NCBI GenBank assembly: GCA_002479035.1
Contig: DLLA01000106.1
Span: 1 to 15,426, forward strand
DNA: 15,426 nt
Direction of reading: 5' to 3'
Source of the DNA: Bacteroidales bacterium UBA7574
GTDB lineage: Bacteria; Bacteroidota; Bacteroidia; Bacteroidales; Paludibacteraceae
How positions within the stretch are numbered: the stretch's first letter is position 1; every line of letters starts with the position of its first letter. The notes below the pieces were generated by a model. That model did no database searches and was not told where the DNA came from. It saw only the letters and a list, made by a program, of their open reading frames with translations. Shown piece after piece: positions 1 to 9,200 of this stretch. A program made the position numbers and the translations under genes.

Positions 1-77
1 ATTGTAGCGTTAATCTTATTTGGATATTGAGTTCCTGGCATATGGGCATGCCTATAGTCCTATAAGAATAATAGAAC

Positions 78-117
78 AAAAAGAGACCGCCCGACGCGAA
101 GTCAAGCAGTCTCTTTT
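78..117 (-). terminator. Intrinsic terminator after the susCD operon
   Basis: On the minus strand, about 45 bases after the susD stop codon, an approximately 17-bp stem with a five-base loop is followed by a T-rich run (TCTCTTTTTGTTCT). Several pairs are G:U only in minus-strand RNA and would be mismatches in plus-strand RNA, so the hairpin is built for leftward transcription. It closes the susC-susD transcript with no further gene in the operon. The sequence closely resembles the terminator at 6134-6175. Confidence 0.85.
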
Positions 118-160
118 CAGAGCCGTATCCTAAAAGCGGATACGTATCAAGGTTCGAGGA

Positions 161-1915
161 TTATTCCCAGCCGAGGTTCTGACCAATCTCAGGATTGAGC
201 GATATCTGACCTGACGGGATAGGATTCAGATAGTACTTCTTGTTGAAAGTACGGTCGGGGTTAGAACCCTTGCAGTCGATGTAACGGTCAGCCGTCAAAA
301 TAACGTTATCTATATCAAACTTCCATGTCGGGTCAATCCATGCACCAAGGGTTTGCTCGGGATACTTGTTGGTATCCAGTTTGTCCAACTGGTGCCAACG
401 GATAAGGCACCAATAGCGGTCGTCCTTGTCGTACATCATCTCTACACGGCGCTCTCGGCGGATTTCCCAAATGAGGTTGGTGACACCCATGTTGTTAGCA
501 GGGTCTGCGGCAGGGCTAAGGGTCAGGTCAGGCATGCCGACACGTTTGCGGAGCATATTGATGGATTTGTCCAAGTCGTCTTGGGTCATGTTACCCATCT
601 CGGCACAAGCCTCCGCATAGTCCAGGTAAATCTCAGCCAACCAGAAGATAGGCGCGTCGGTTTCGTTTTGGTAGGTGGACTGACGATACTGTGCTACGGT
701 CTTCGGTTCGTCGAACTTCAGTACGCCGTAACCGGTGGTAGATGTGTTTGCAGCAGCCCCTTCCTGTCCCGGTTCAAAACGATAGCGGATACGTGCCTTG
801 CCTGAGTAGCGGAGGTCTTCGTCCACCTGCTGAGCCAGACGCGGGTCGCGGTTAGCAAGAACAGCCTCAATGGTGTAAACGGTATCAATGATAGTAGTGG
901 TATCGTTCACCACAATAGTATCAAAACGGATTGCGCCGTGGTCATCATTAGCGTCAGCCACGGTGCCATCGAGTTTGAGATAAGCATTGAAAGCAGCCTT
1001 GCTCATACCATTGGTCATTGTGGAGCCGCAGCAGTAGTCCTGCGTACCGTGTCCCAAAACATTCATAATGTATTTCTTGTACATTATCATTTCCGTATTG
1101 CCTGTGAGGTCAAGAGAGTTGTAGTTTGCACGATAACCAGCGATGCCATCGGTGAGTTTGAAAGCAGTGTTATCCATGATTACCTTGCACGCAGCCTTAG
1201 CCTCAGCCAGGTACTTGTTGGCACGGGTAGCGTCAGCCGCCTTGCCGTTCTCCGCTTTGGTGCGGTATTTGCAGAAGGTGCCCTCGTACAAGCAGACCTC
1301 CGCTTTCATAGCATTGGCTACATATACGTTGAAAGCCGTCTGTGACTCCTTGTTGAGACTGATGTTCTCCACACCATAGTTGATGTCTTCCAGCACTTTG
1401 TCCATGACCTCGTCGCGGTCAGTACGTTTGCCATAGAGGACAGTCACATCGTTGACATTCAACTCTTTGTCCACCCAGTAGCAGTCACCGAATGCGCGCA
1501 CCAGTTTGTAGTGCTGGTAGCCGCGGTAGAGACGCGCGAGCCCCATCCAGTGGTTGCGGTTAGCCTCTTCCATTTCGATGTTCGGCAATTTCTCGATCAC
1601 GATATTGGCACGGCGAATCTCCTCGTAGGCAGATTGCCAAGTACTGTTGGTAGCAGGAACTTGAAGATATGACCATGTGCTAAGGCCTTTAACAGCCTGA
1701 TTATCATTCAGCGTGGGGAAATAGAAATTTCCATAAGCACTGTTGTTACCATAGCCCAAGAATTCATCGTAGAACTTGTTGCAATACAGTTCCACATTCT
1801 TTTCGTTGGTAAAATAGTTTTGCTTGGTAAATTCGGTATCAGGGTCATTGTTGAGGAGGTCGCAACCTGTCAACAGCGCCATACCCGCCATTAAACTAAT
1901 TACTATCTTTTTCAT
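161..1915 (-). CDS. susD-like: SusD/RagB-family surface glycan- or nutrient-binding lipoprotein
   Basis: This 584-residue protein is the surface-exposed lipoprotein partner that caps a SusC-type transporter and delivers ligand to it. The N-terminus is a lipoprotein signal peptide with lipobox LLTGC and the lipidated cysteine at residue 18. The residues after it are rich in Asp and Asn (DLLNNDPD), as expected for a Bacteroidota surface-export signal. The C-terminus (YYLNPIPSGQISLNPEIGQN) is the typical end of SusD proteins, so the gene is complete. Length fits the family (about 500-650). It starts 43 bases after the susC-like stop codon, so the two are almost certainly co-transcribed. No carbohydrate-active enzyme, sulfatase or peptidase accompanies the pair inside the window, so the ligand cannot be named. 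Family assignment is secure; substrate is unknown. Confidence 0.96.
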   Translation of the reverse strand: MKKIVISLMAGMALLTGCDLLNNDPDTEFTKQNYFTNEKNVELYCNKFYDEFLGYGNNSAYGNFYFPTLNDNQAVKGLSTWSYLQVPATNSTWQSAYEEIRRANIVIEKLPNIEMEEANRNHWMGLARLYRGYQHYKLVRAFGDCYWVDKELNVNDVTVLYGKRTDRDEVMDKVLEDINYGVENISLNKESQTAFNVYVANAMKAEVCLYEGTFCKYRTKAENGKAADATRANKYLAEAKAACKVIMDNTAFKLTDGIAGYRANYNSLDLTGNTEMIMYKKYIMNVLGHGTQDYCCGSTMTNGMSKAAFNAYLKLDGTVADANDDHGAIRFDTIVVNDTTTIIDTVYTIEAVLANRDPRLAQQVDEDLRYSGKARIRYRFEPGQEGAAANTSTTGYGVLKFDEPKTVAQYRQSTYQNETDAPIFWLAEIYLDYAEACAEMGNMTQDDLDKSINMLRKRVGMPDLTLSPAADPANNMGVTNLIWEIRRERRVEMMYDKDDRYWCLIRWHQLDKLDTNKYPEQTLGAWIDPTWKFDIDNVILTADRYIDCKGSNPDRTFNKKYYLNPIPSGQISLNPEIGQNLGWE

Positions 1916-1958
1916 AATTGTATTCCTTATTAGATGTTAATACTATCCTTTCCGCGCA

Positions 1959-4900
1959 TTACAGAGTGATTTGGAAACCAAACGAATACGAGCGGTAGAT
2001 AGGCTCGGTACGTCCGAATACGCCGTTAGAGAGTGCACCCGTACCGGTAGTGATTTCGGGGTCTAAGCCATATTGCTTGGTATGGTTGATGAGGTCAGCC
2101 AGGTTGTTGAACGAAGCGTAGATACGGAACTTCTCGATGGTAGCCTTGCGCGTCCACTTTTGCGGCAGGGTGTACCCTACGGTGAGGTTTTTGAGACGGA
2201 GGTAAGCCATGTTGACCAAGTACTTGTCTTGTGGGTAGAAGTTGTTGCAGCCATTGTCCAAAACCGAAGAGCCTGCATTGTTTCCGCCGGCGTTTCCACC
2301 AAACAGGCGAGGATACATAGCGTTTTGGTCGATATTGTTGTTGTCAACCATGTCTTGTGTTACGTAACTCGTTTGGTTGGCATAGAGGGCATCCACACCA
2401 CGCATAAACGGCATTACGAAAGCGGACTGTGTCCACATGTCGCGTTTACCGACACCCTGGAAGAAGAGGTCAATATCAATGCCTTTCCATGCAGCGCCGA
2501 GACGGAAGGAGTATTGGTAGCGCGGAGTGGTGTTACCGATTTTCACGAGGTCGCCATGGTTCTCTACGGTACCATCTCCCCAATCAATCACGCCATCGCC
2601 GTTCCGGTCCACGAACTTGATGTCGCCGGGACCATACACGAACTTACCTTTCTCCAATTTGCTTTGGTCAGCAACGCCTGCGGCATAGACAGGATGACCT
2701 GCATCATCGTAGCCATTGAAGTCATCCGCTGTGAAGTAGCGGTCGGTTTGGAAGCCCCAAATCTCGCCATACTCTTTGCCTGTGTAGTTGGTGTTGATAA
2801 GGTTGTTGCTCTCCCACTCGGTGATAGTAGCCTTGTAATCAGAGAGATTGAAGTTGGCATAGAACTCGAAATTGTCGAGGTCGGTGAAGATATGACGATA
2901 GTCAACAGTCAACTCCCAACCACGAGTGCGGAGCGAACCAGCGTTCTCGTAAGCAGCGGTAGCACCGATAACCTGCGGCAGAGCCTTGCCGGGAGCCAAC
3001 ATATCTTTGGTGTCGCGCTGGTACCAGTCGAAGCCAAGTGTCAGGTCATTGTCAAGGAAGCCGAGGTCGATACCCACATTAGTGGTAGCGATAGTCTCCC
3101 AAGTGAGGGAAGGAGAAACCATCTTAGGTTGTCCGAAATAGTCCATACGCACGGTGCCGTCGCCAAGCCAATATGCCTTGGTGTCGCTGGTCTCGTACGG
3201 GTCACGGTTCTTGGTCATGGTCTCGATGAACATAAGGTCGCCGATTTCCTGGTTACCGATGGAACCATAGGAAGCACGAATCTTCAAGTTGCTCATCACT
3301 TCCTTTGCGGGTTCGAAGTAAGGCTCCTCGCTGATACGGTAGCCAAGAGAGCCGGAGGGGAAGAATGCCCATTGGTGACCTGCGGGGAACTTGCTGGAAG
3401 CATCACCACGGGCGTTGAACTCGAAGAGGTAGATGCCCTTGTAGTCGTAGTTGATACGGCCGAAGATACCTGCAGAGCCGTTGTGCGAGCGGCTGTGCGA
3501 ATAAGCGTAGTCCTCAGAGGTGAGTGCCAACTCGGGCTTCGCCTCGTCCTGCATACCATGACGCTCATAGTAGAGGTACTCGTAGTTGTCCTTGTCGATA
3601 TTGGCACCTACCATTACATTGAAGTTGTGCGCCTTTGCCCATGTAGCGTTGTAGTTGAAGTACATGTTGGCTACGTGGTTGGTGTAGAGGTCATTGGAGG
3701 TCTCGATAAATGTGCTGCTTATATTGCCCAGGGTAGAACCATGCAAGAAATCTTTGCCTTGCATACTCCATGTGTTCACGATGTCATTCGTAAGTCCCAC
3801 ACCTTTGTAGCGGTTGGTGCGATGGGTATAGGTGTAATCGCCATTGAAGGTCAATCCCTTGGCAAGATTCAGTTTGATGAATCCGCCGGCGCGCATGTTC
3901 ATACGTTTTGTGTAAGAGTCACCACCTTGTTTACGGAAACCTATCATATTACGACCATCGTATTGTTTGCCATCTTCGTCCACGAAGTAGCCCCAAGGGC
4001 CGAAGAAAGAGCCCCAACGCCAAGCATACTGGTAGGAACCCTGCCCGCGCACATACGGATAGGAATAGGTACGGTGCTGCATATTGAAACGTGCACCTAC
4101 TTCCAACCATTTGTTTACTTTGGTTGATACGTTTACGGTGGCGTTGAACTTGTCCATCTTGTCAGGGTTGAAGTTCATAATACCCTGTTGGTGGTTGTAA
4201 CCGAGCGACATATAGTAGTTGGTCTTGCCCGAGTTGCCTTGTACAGAGAGGTTGTGCGATTGTGAAGGAGCGGCATTGTTGAACAGGATGCCTGCTACAT
4301 CCCAGTCTGCATAGTAGCCATTCTCATCGTAATCCTCACCATACACCATAGCGCGATAGCCCGCCTTGCCACCATATTTAGCCTGCCAAGCGTCCACCTT
4401 GTTCAAGAAGGCTTCTGTATTGATTTCCATACCGAACAACTCCGGTGTGACTCCTTCTCGGATGCAAGCCTCCGCCATTGCCGTAACCTGTTCTCTTACA
4501 GTAGGATACTCCGGCAGAACGGAAGCGCGGCTCCATGCGAAGTTGTTGTTGTAGGTCACGCTGACCTTCTCGGCGGTCTTGGCGGTTTTGGTGGTAACGA
4601 GTACGACACCAAAGGCAGCACGTGTACCGTAGATAGAGGCGGAAGCGGCGTCCTTCAATACCGAAATCGACTCGATGTCGTTGGGGTTGAGGTAGCCAAG
4701 GTTGTCCATTGGCACACCGTCCACGATGTAGAGGGGCTTGGATGCTGCGCTGTTAGACAACGAGCCCACGCCACGGATGACGATGGTCGGGTCGGCACTG
4801 ATGTCACCGTTCTGGTTGGTGATAGTCAAGCCCGGCACGGCACCTTGCAGCGCCTTAGCCACATCGGTCTCGGTCTTGGAATCGAGTGCTTTGGAGACAT

Positions 4901-5297
4901 CTACAGTGGTAACGGCACCAGTGAGGTTGGCTTTCTTCTGCGTACCGTAGCCTACGGCAACGACTTCGTCCAACATCTGGGTGTTTTCCTTCAGCATCAC
5001 CACCATATCCTTTTGCGCACGTACTTCCTGGTCTTTGTAACCTACGTACGACACCACGAGGGTAGTGTTCTTTTCCACAGAAAGAACGAACATACCATCG
5101 AAGTCGGTGATGGTACCGTTCGTTGTTCCTTGCTCCGTAACGTTGGCACCGATGAGCGGTTCGCCATTTACGTCAACCACGCGACCCGTAATCTGTTCGG
5201 GTGCAGCCATAGCCTCGATGCCAACCATTGCCATTGCCCCTACGAGCAGCGACAAACAGAAGCGTCGAAAGCCGGTTTCTGAGTACTTTTTTCTCAT
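1959..5297 (-). CDS. susC-like: SusC/RagA-family TonB-dependent outer-membrane transporter
   Basis: This 1112-residue outer-membrane importer is predicted to move oligosaccharides, peptides or other large ligands into the periplasm using TonB energy. In order: a signal peptide (residues 1 to about 31, ending AMA), a carboxypeptidase-regulatory-like domain (about 35-105), a TonB-box-like segment DEVVAVGYGTQ (110-120), the plug domain (about 125-240) and the beta-barrel to the last residues (YSFGFQITL). The plug contains RGVGSL, YIVDGVP and the SusC signature SVLKDAASASIYGTRAAFGV (213-231 region); the usual Asn of YGxRAANG is Phe here. Length is typical. The ATG at 5297 is supported by the signal peptide. 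It leads a two-gene operon with the SusD-like gene. A Bacteroides-type promoter sits about 245 bases upstream, flanked by palindromes that may be operators. Substrate is unknown. Confidence 0.97.
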   Translation of the reverse strand: MRKKYSETGFRRFCLSLLVGAMAMVGIEAMAAPEQITGRVVDVNGEPLIGANVTEQGTTNGTITDFDGMFVLSVEKNTTLVVSYVGYKDQEVRAQKDMVVMLKENTQMLDEVVAVGYGTQKKANLTGAVTTVDVSKALDSKTETDVAKALQGAVPGLTITNQNGDISADPTIVIRGVGSLSNSAASKPLYIVDGVPMDNLGYLNPNDIESISVLKDAASASIYGTRAAFGVVLVTTKTAKTAEKVSVTYNNNFAWSRASVLPEYPTVREQVTAMAEACIREGVTPELFGMEINTEAFLNKVDAWQAKYGGKAGYRAMVYGEDYDENGYYADWDVAGILFNNAAPSQSHNLSVQGNSGKTNYYMSLGYNHQQGIMNFNPDKMDKFNATVNVSTKVNKWLEVGARFNMQHRTYSYPYVRGQGSYQYAWRWGSFFGPWGYFVDEDGKQYDGRNMIGFRKQGGDSYTKRMNMRAGGFIKLNLAKGLTFNGDYTYTHRTNRYKGVGLTNDIVNTWSMQGKDFLHGSTLGNISSTFIETSNDLYTNHVANMYFNYNATWAKAHNFNVMVGANIDKDNYEYLYYERHGMQDEAKPELALTSEDYAYSHSRSHNGSAGIFGRINYDYKGIYLFEFNARGDASSKFPAGHQWAFFPSGSLGYRISEEPYFEPAKEVMSNLKIRASYGSIGNQEIGDLMFIETMTKNRDPYETSDTKAYWLGDGTVRMDYFGQPKMVSPSLTWETIATTNVGIDLGFLDNDLTLGFDWYQRDTKDMLAPGKALPQVIGATAAYENAGSLRTRGWELTVDYRHIFTDLDNFEFYANFNLSDYKATITEWESNNLINTNYTGKEYGEIWGFQTDRYFTADDFNGYDDAGHPVYAAGVADQSKLEKGKFVYGPGDIKFVDRNGDGVIDWGDGTVENHGDLVKIGNTTPRYQYSFRLGAAWKGIDIDLFFQGVGKRDMWTQSAFVMPFMRGVDALYANQTSYVTQDMVDNNNIDQNAMYPRLFGGNAGGNNAGSSVLDNGCNNFYPQDKYLVNMAYLRLKNLTVGYTLPQKWTRKATIEKFRIYASFNNLADLINHTKQYGLDPEITTGTGALSNGVFGRTEPIYRSYSFGFQITL

Positions 5298-5360
5298 AAT
5301 ACTACATAATATTGGTTAATAATGATGATAAGATTGCATCCTACCATATTCGGATATGTC

Positions 5361-5418
5361 TTACATGGTTTTTACCTTTACATGGGCACTTTCTGTCTTA
5401 CATAGACGTTTCACATGG
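5361..5418. repeat. Cluster of four TTACATGG-like motifs in the susC leader
   Basis: TTACATGG occurs at 5361-5368 and 5378-5385, with variants TTACATAG at 5398-5405 and TCACATGG at 5411-5418. They are spaced 13-20 bases apart, in the same orientation, in the untranslated leader between the predicted promoter and the susC start. They could be protein-binding sites or only a low-complexity remnant. Confidence 0.4.
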
Positions 5419-5454
5419 CATTAAACATCCGTATTCATCAAGGATCTTCCGATG

Positions 5455-5492
5455 TTTGGTATCAAAGAAAGGGTCCTTTTTTTGATACCAAA
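5455..5492. promoter_or_regulatory. 38-bp palindrome in the susC leader, candidate operator or leader hairpin
   Basis: The 12-bp arms TTTGGTATCAAA (5455-5466) and TTTGATACCAAA (5481-5492) are perfect inverted repeats. The inside continues the symmetry (AAAGG / CCTTT), so nearly the whole 38 bases form one hairpin or dyad. It lies about 50-85 bases downstream of the predicted -7 element, inside the 5' untranslated region. There is no T-run directly after it on the minus strand, so it is not a standard terminator. A dimeric repressor site or an mRNA leader hairpin are both possible. Confidence 0.55.
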
Positions 5493-5540
5493 TTTTATCC
5501 CTTTTCTTCTTAACAAACTATCACCTTGACAAATCTGTCG

Positions 5541-5572
5541 CAAAGATACTACATTCTATTGATATACACAAT
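5541..5572 (-). promoter_or_regulatory. Bacteroides-type promoter for the susC-susD operon
   Basis: On the minus strand the -7 element is TATCTTTG (5548-5541), an exact match to TAnnTTTG. The -33 element is TTG (5571-5569), part of ATTG, with a 20-base spacer as expected for the primary sigma factor of Bacteroidota. The predicted transcript starts near 5534 and has a leader of roughly 235 bases before the susC ATG. Confidence 0.75.
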
Positions 5573-5634
5573 TTTTTGTCATATTTTTTTAGAGAAACAT
5601 ACACAATTCCTTTTCTTCTGCAACTTCTTGTTGT

Positions 5635-5668
5635 ATTGTGTCAAAAAAAGGACCGTTTTTGTGATACA
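5635..5668. repeat. Imperfect hairpin related to the palindrome at 5455-5492
   Basis: The arms TTGTGTCA and TGATACAA flank an A-rich/T-rich centre that includes AAAAAAAGGACC. Read on the minus strand, it shares the 14-base string GGTCCTTTTTTTGA with the plus strand of the 5455-5492 palindrome, so the two are inverted relatives. They lie on either side of the susC promoter. Confidence 0.45.
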
Positions 5669-5846
5669 AGGAACCCCACCCTTTTTGCTTTACGATAAAT
5701 GGCTACTCAAAAGATGAACTATATGAAATGAATTTCAATATAAAATCCTATACAAAGCAAAACGAGATAGACCAATAGATCACCAGACCGTCTCTTTCTT
5801 TTATACACACGTGCGCGCGGGCGGGTACATATATCAATTTAATTAG

Positions 5847-5879
5847 GGAGGTGGTCTGCCGGTCAGGTGGTCACCCTCC
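5847..5879. repeat. GC-rich inverted repeat with an internal direct repeat
   Basis: GGAGGTGGTC (5847-5856) pairs with GGTCACCCTCC (5869-5879) with one bulged base. AGGTGGTC also occurs twice as a direct repeat (5849-5856 and 5865-5872), 16 bases apart. It is not followed by a clear T-run on either strand. Function is unknown. Confidence 0.4.
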
Positions 5880-6008
5880 TGAATAGGGATTAGAGATTAG
5901 GGCTAAGCATCGAAAATATCCATAGCCGGCATTATTTGGGGAATGTTTGCCCAACGAAAAGGGAATATCCGTTGTATCTTTACGCTGTGTTTTGAGAGCG
6001 TGTTCACC

Positions 6009-6041
6009 CCGCGACAGACCCGCGATAGATACGCGATAAAA
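6009..6041. repeat. Three 11-bp tandem units (CGCGATAGA family)
   Basis: The units CCGCGACAGAC, CCGCGATAGAT and ACGCGATAAAA lie head to tail. The minus-strand reading of the array at 14760-14858 contains the same CGCGATAGACC string in tandem. A weaker pair of similar units may lie at 5763-5784 (CGAGATAGACC then AATAGATCACC). The region is intergenic. Confidence 0.55.
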
Positions 6042-6133
6042 TAAGGATTTTGCAATTTGTAATTATGCGTGAGTTCGATATAACGATAGAAGAAGACTTT
6101 GTCGGTCAACAACTGACAACAACTATACACAAC

Positions 6134-6175
6134 AAGAAAAAAAGAGACTGCCCGAACTTGTCAGACAGTCCCTTT
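6134..6175 (-). terminator. Intrinsic terminator of the T9SS-exported protein gene
   Basis: On the minus strand a 15-bp fully paired stem (AAAGGGACTGTCTGA with TCGGGCAGTCTCTTT, including G:U pairs) is followed by a run of seven T. It lies about 30 bases after the stop codon at 6203. As with the susCD terminator, the G:U pairs form only in minus-strand RNA. Confidence 0.9.
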
Positions 6176-6202
6176 GCAGTAATAGTTAAATGCCTTGGTA
6201 GA

Positions 6203-9200
6203 TTACTTCACCACTTTGGCGGAGAGGTCACCGAACTTGATGATGTAAACACCATTAGCCCATGCAGAGGTGCGGATGGTGTTGGTGCCTTCGTGCCCTA
6301 CCACTTGTGCTACGCACTTGCCGGAGAGGTCGTAGATACGGATAGTACCTGCACAGGGAAGGCAGACATTCAAGTGGTCCGTAAACGGATTGGGATATGC
6401 CACAAGCCCGTCGTAGTTGCCTGCATCTGCGTCGTCCACGTCACTCGGCGTGCTCTGTATCGTAACACGGAAGGTGTTGGTAGCCGACTTGGTATAGACA
6501 GGAGACCAAGAGTTGTCCTGACGGGTGGCCGTCTGCTCGATAGTGATGTCGGCAACACCCGTCTTGTCCTTGGCAAAGTAGAGCATAAGGAGGTCGTTGT
6601 TGTTCGCATCCAATGTGGCTGTAACCAGTTCCGTGTTGGTATTCTCCTTGACGCTCTTCGTGAATACGGTCGTTTTTGCATTGAGCGGTGTCTTCCATGT
6701 GAAGGCATCTTCCAACGAAAGGAACATACCATACATACTACTGTTGAGAGTCAGTGTGATGTCCGCAATCTGGTGAGGATAGATAGCATAGATGGCGGGG
6801 CGCATGGTGACGGTGTATGCCTCGAACTCGTAGTTCGCACCCTGTTTGTCAATCACCTCCGCATAGATGTGAACAACAGAGTCATCGGCGAGTACACCTT
6901 TCTGCGACTCGGGGAAACGGAAAGTTACCGATGCGCTGTTGGTGGTCTTGGTGTTGTAGGTCATCATATCGGCATAAGGTGCCCAGTTCTTGATATACAC
7001 GTTGTCGATATTGCCTTCCGTGTCGGTAAATTCGCTCGGCCATATCTGCTTGGTCTGGAGATATGTGGTTGTCTCGTCCAAGTTGAACTTGTTGGCTACG
7101 CCCTTGCCTGCTTTGGGTTTCGGTGCATCGTTGCGTTCGACAGCGGCACTCATCGCCATGGCTTCGGGACTGGCTGCTACGCCTGTGAAGGTGCCTGCCT
7201 TGGTGAAGTCGGCATTGTAAATCACGCCATCGCCTGCCCCACCCCAAGAGCCATACGCTACATAGTAGTTGCCGGTCTCTGCATCGCGGGTGCTTGCCAT
7301 AGGCGTGAAGCCCTCTGTAGGCGTGCTCATCACTTCGGCAGTGGATGTGATGCCTGTCCGTGTGTTGTGTGCCAAGAAACCTGTCTCGGTAGCCAGCATA
7401 ATGCTGTCGCCCGTCATCGGGTCCACAGCGGCAGGAGCCGATGAGAATGATGCCGGTGTACCGGTAGCCTTCTCCGTGAAGGTGAGTGTACGCGTGTCGA
7501 AGGTCAGTACCGCCGATGTGACGGTGTAGTTGTCGCGACGGACACAGTAGATGACAGAGTCTTGCGGAATCAGCATGCTGACGTTGAGTCCCGCTTCACC
7601 CATAGGCACCTCTTTCTCCAACCGGAGGGTATAGAGATTGATGAGAGCCATGCTGCTGGTGGTACCTGCCCAACCGCCGTTAATCATCACGTATGCCATC
7701 GTGTCCACAACGGCTATGTCGGTAGCCTGGTCGGACACAGGTATCTTGGTTACGAGCGAGAGATCGGTCTTGTTGTAAACGCGCACATTGTAGCCGTCCT
7801 CGGGTGCACTGCCGCTGTTCTGACGGGTGACGAGCAGCCAGTTCTTGTAGATAGCCATCTTGTTGTTGAGGCCGTTGCCCGATTGCCCCTTGCCGTCGTC
7901 CCAACGTGTGGTGTCCTGACAGTACTTGGTAGCCACGACTTCGTTGTTCGTGAGGTTGAAACGGGTGATATAGTTGTCCGCAGCCACATAGGCAAACGCG
8001 CCGTCCACAATCATGTCTTGTACGGAATGAGCGTCCACTGCGCCCACACTCGCTGTCTTCTTGGTCTGTGTGTCGTATGCAAGGAGTTCGGTGCCTTGGG
8101 TGCCGCCATATACGCCGCCATTGACAAAGAGCATCTTCTTGTTCGCGGGTTGCATATCGCCCTCGTGGTAGCGGAAAGGTACGGTGAGGTTGAAATCCTG
8201 ATTGAAAGCACGGACCACAAAGGCAACGGTATCATAACCGAAGTCATCCTGGGCGAACTTGACGTTCAATTTCTGGTCGGCAGTGTTCCATTCGATGTCC
8301 GCTTTCTTGGCATAGGGCGTTGCAGACTTCACAGAAATGACAGCACCCGTGGCATCAAACATATCGTAGGTGCCGTACTTGGTTTCGGGAGTCTTGTAGT
8401 TCTGCACAAACGGATTCGCCTTGACATAGATATACGGTTCCTTGACAATCACGAGAATCGAGTCGTAGAGTGCAGGATTGCTGTTGGAATATGCATAGAG
8501 CATCGTGCGTCCGGGCTGCTGCGCATGGAAGAGACCGTTCTCAATGGTACCCACTGCGGGGTTGGAGGTCGTCCATGTGTAGGTGTCGTAGGTGTAGCGG
8601 TTGGATTTGAGTCCGTTGAGGAAGTCGCCGATGTTGTCCACACTCTGCGCGGTGATGTAGGTGTACTCGTTGACGAAGAGTGAGGTGCTGTCGTTGGAGG
8701 CTGCCGAGGCGTTGCCTTCCATCTCGAGTACCACATCGGTAAGTTCTACCACGCGGAGACGCACGGAGTCGATAGGCACAACGATGGTGTCTTTCTCGTC
8801 ACACTGAGCCAGTTGGGTGAAGCGCACGAATACCTCGCCACCATGTGTGGGTGTGAACTTACCTGTTTGGTCGATGGTACCGCATGAGTCGTTGGAGAGG
8901 CTCCATTGGGGTGTGCCTTCGTGGCACGGGCGTCCGTTCTTGAACAGAATACCTTCGTACTGAACAGGCTGACCCACAAGGGCTTTCAATTGCGTGAGAC
9001 CGATATAGTGCGAGTAATAGTTGCGGTGCACATAGTTCGGGTTGGGCGTCACACGCTGTGCCCATGTTACTTCGGTAGAGATTTCTCCCAGCCAACCACA
9101 GTCTTGGTTGAGGGCTGTATATACCTTAACCCACTGTACGGTGTCCAACGACACATAGTTGCCGTCCTTATCCACTGCCCAGTCGAGGTCGAAGCCGTCA

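Larger units (their letters stand above)
5298..6133. other. 836-bp intergenic region upstream of susC-like gene
   Basis: No convincing gene lies here. It holds the susC promoter (5541-5572), two related hairpins on either side of it (5455-5492 and 5635-5668), a cluster of TTACATGG-like motifs in the leader (5361-5418), an alternating purine-pyrimidine tract (5802-5819), a GC-rich hairpin (5847-5879) and short 11-bp repeats (6009-6041). Plus- and minus-strand frames of 60-75 codons occur, but they have no recognisable content and overlap these structures. Confidence 0.7.

Noticed and set aside
2073..4127. 684-codon open frame on the plus strand
   Set aside because: It lies antisense within the susC-like gene, has no recognisable domain, and results from the codon bias of the true gene.
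6050..7444. 464-codon plus-strand frame beginning MQFVIMREFDITIEEDF
   Set aside because: Most of it is antisense to the T9SS protein gene and it runs through that gene's terminator hairpin. The first 25 codons fall in the gap but show no known family.
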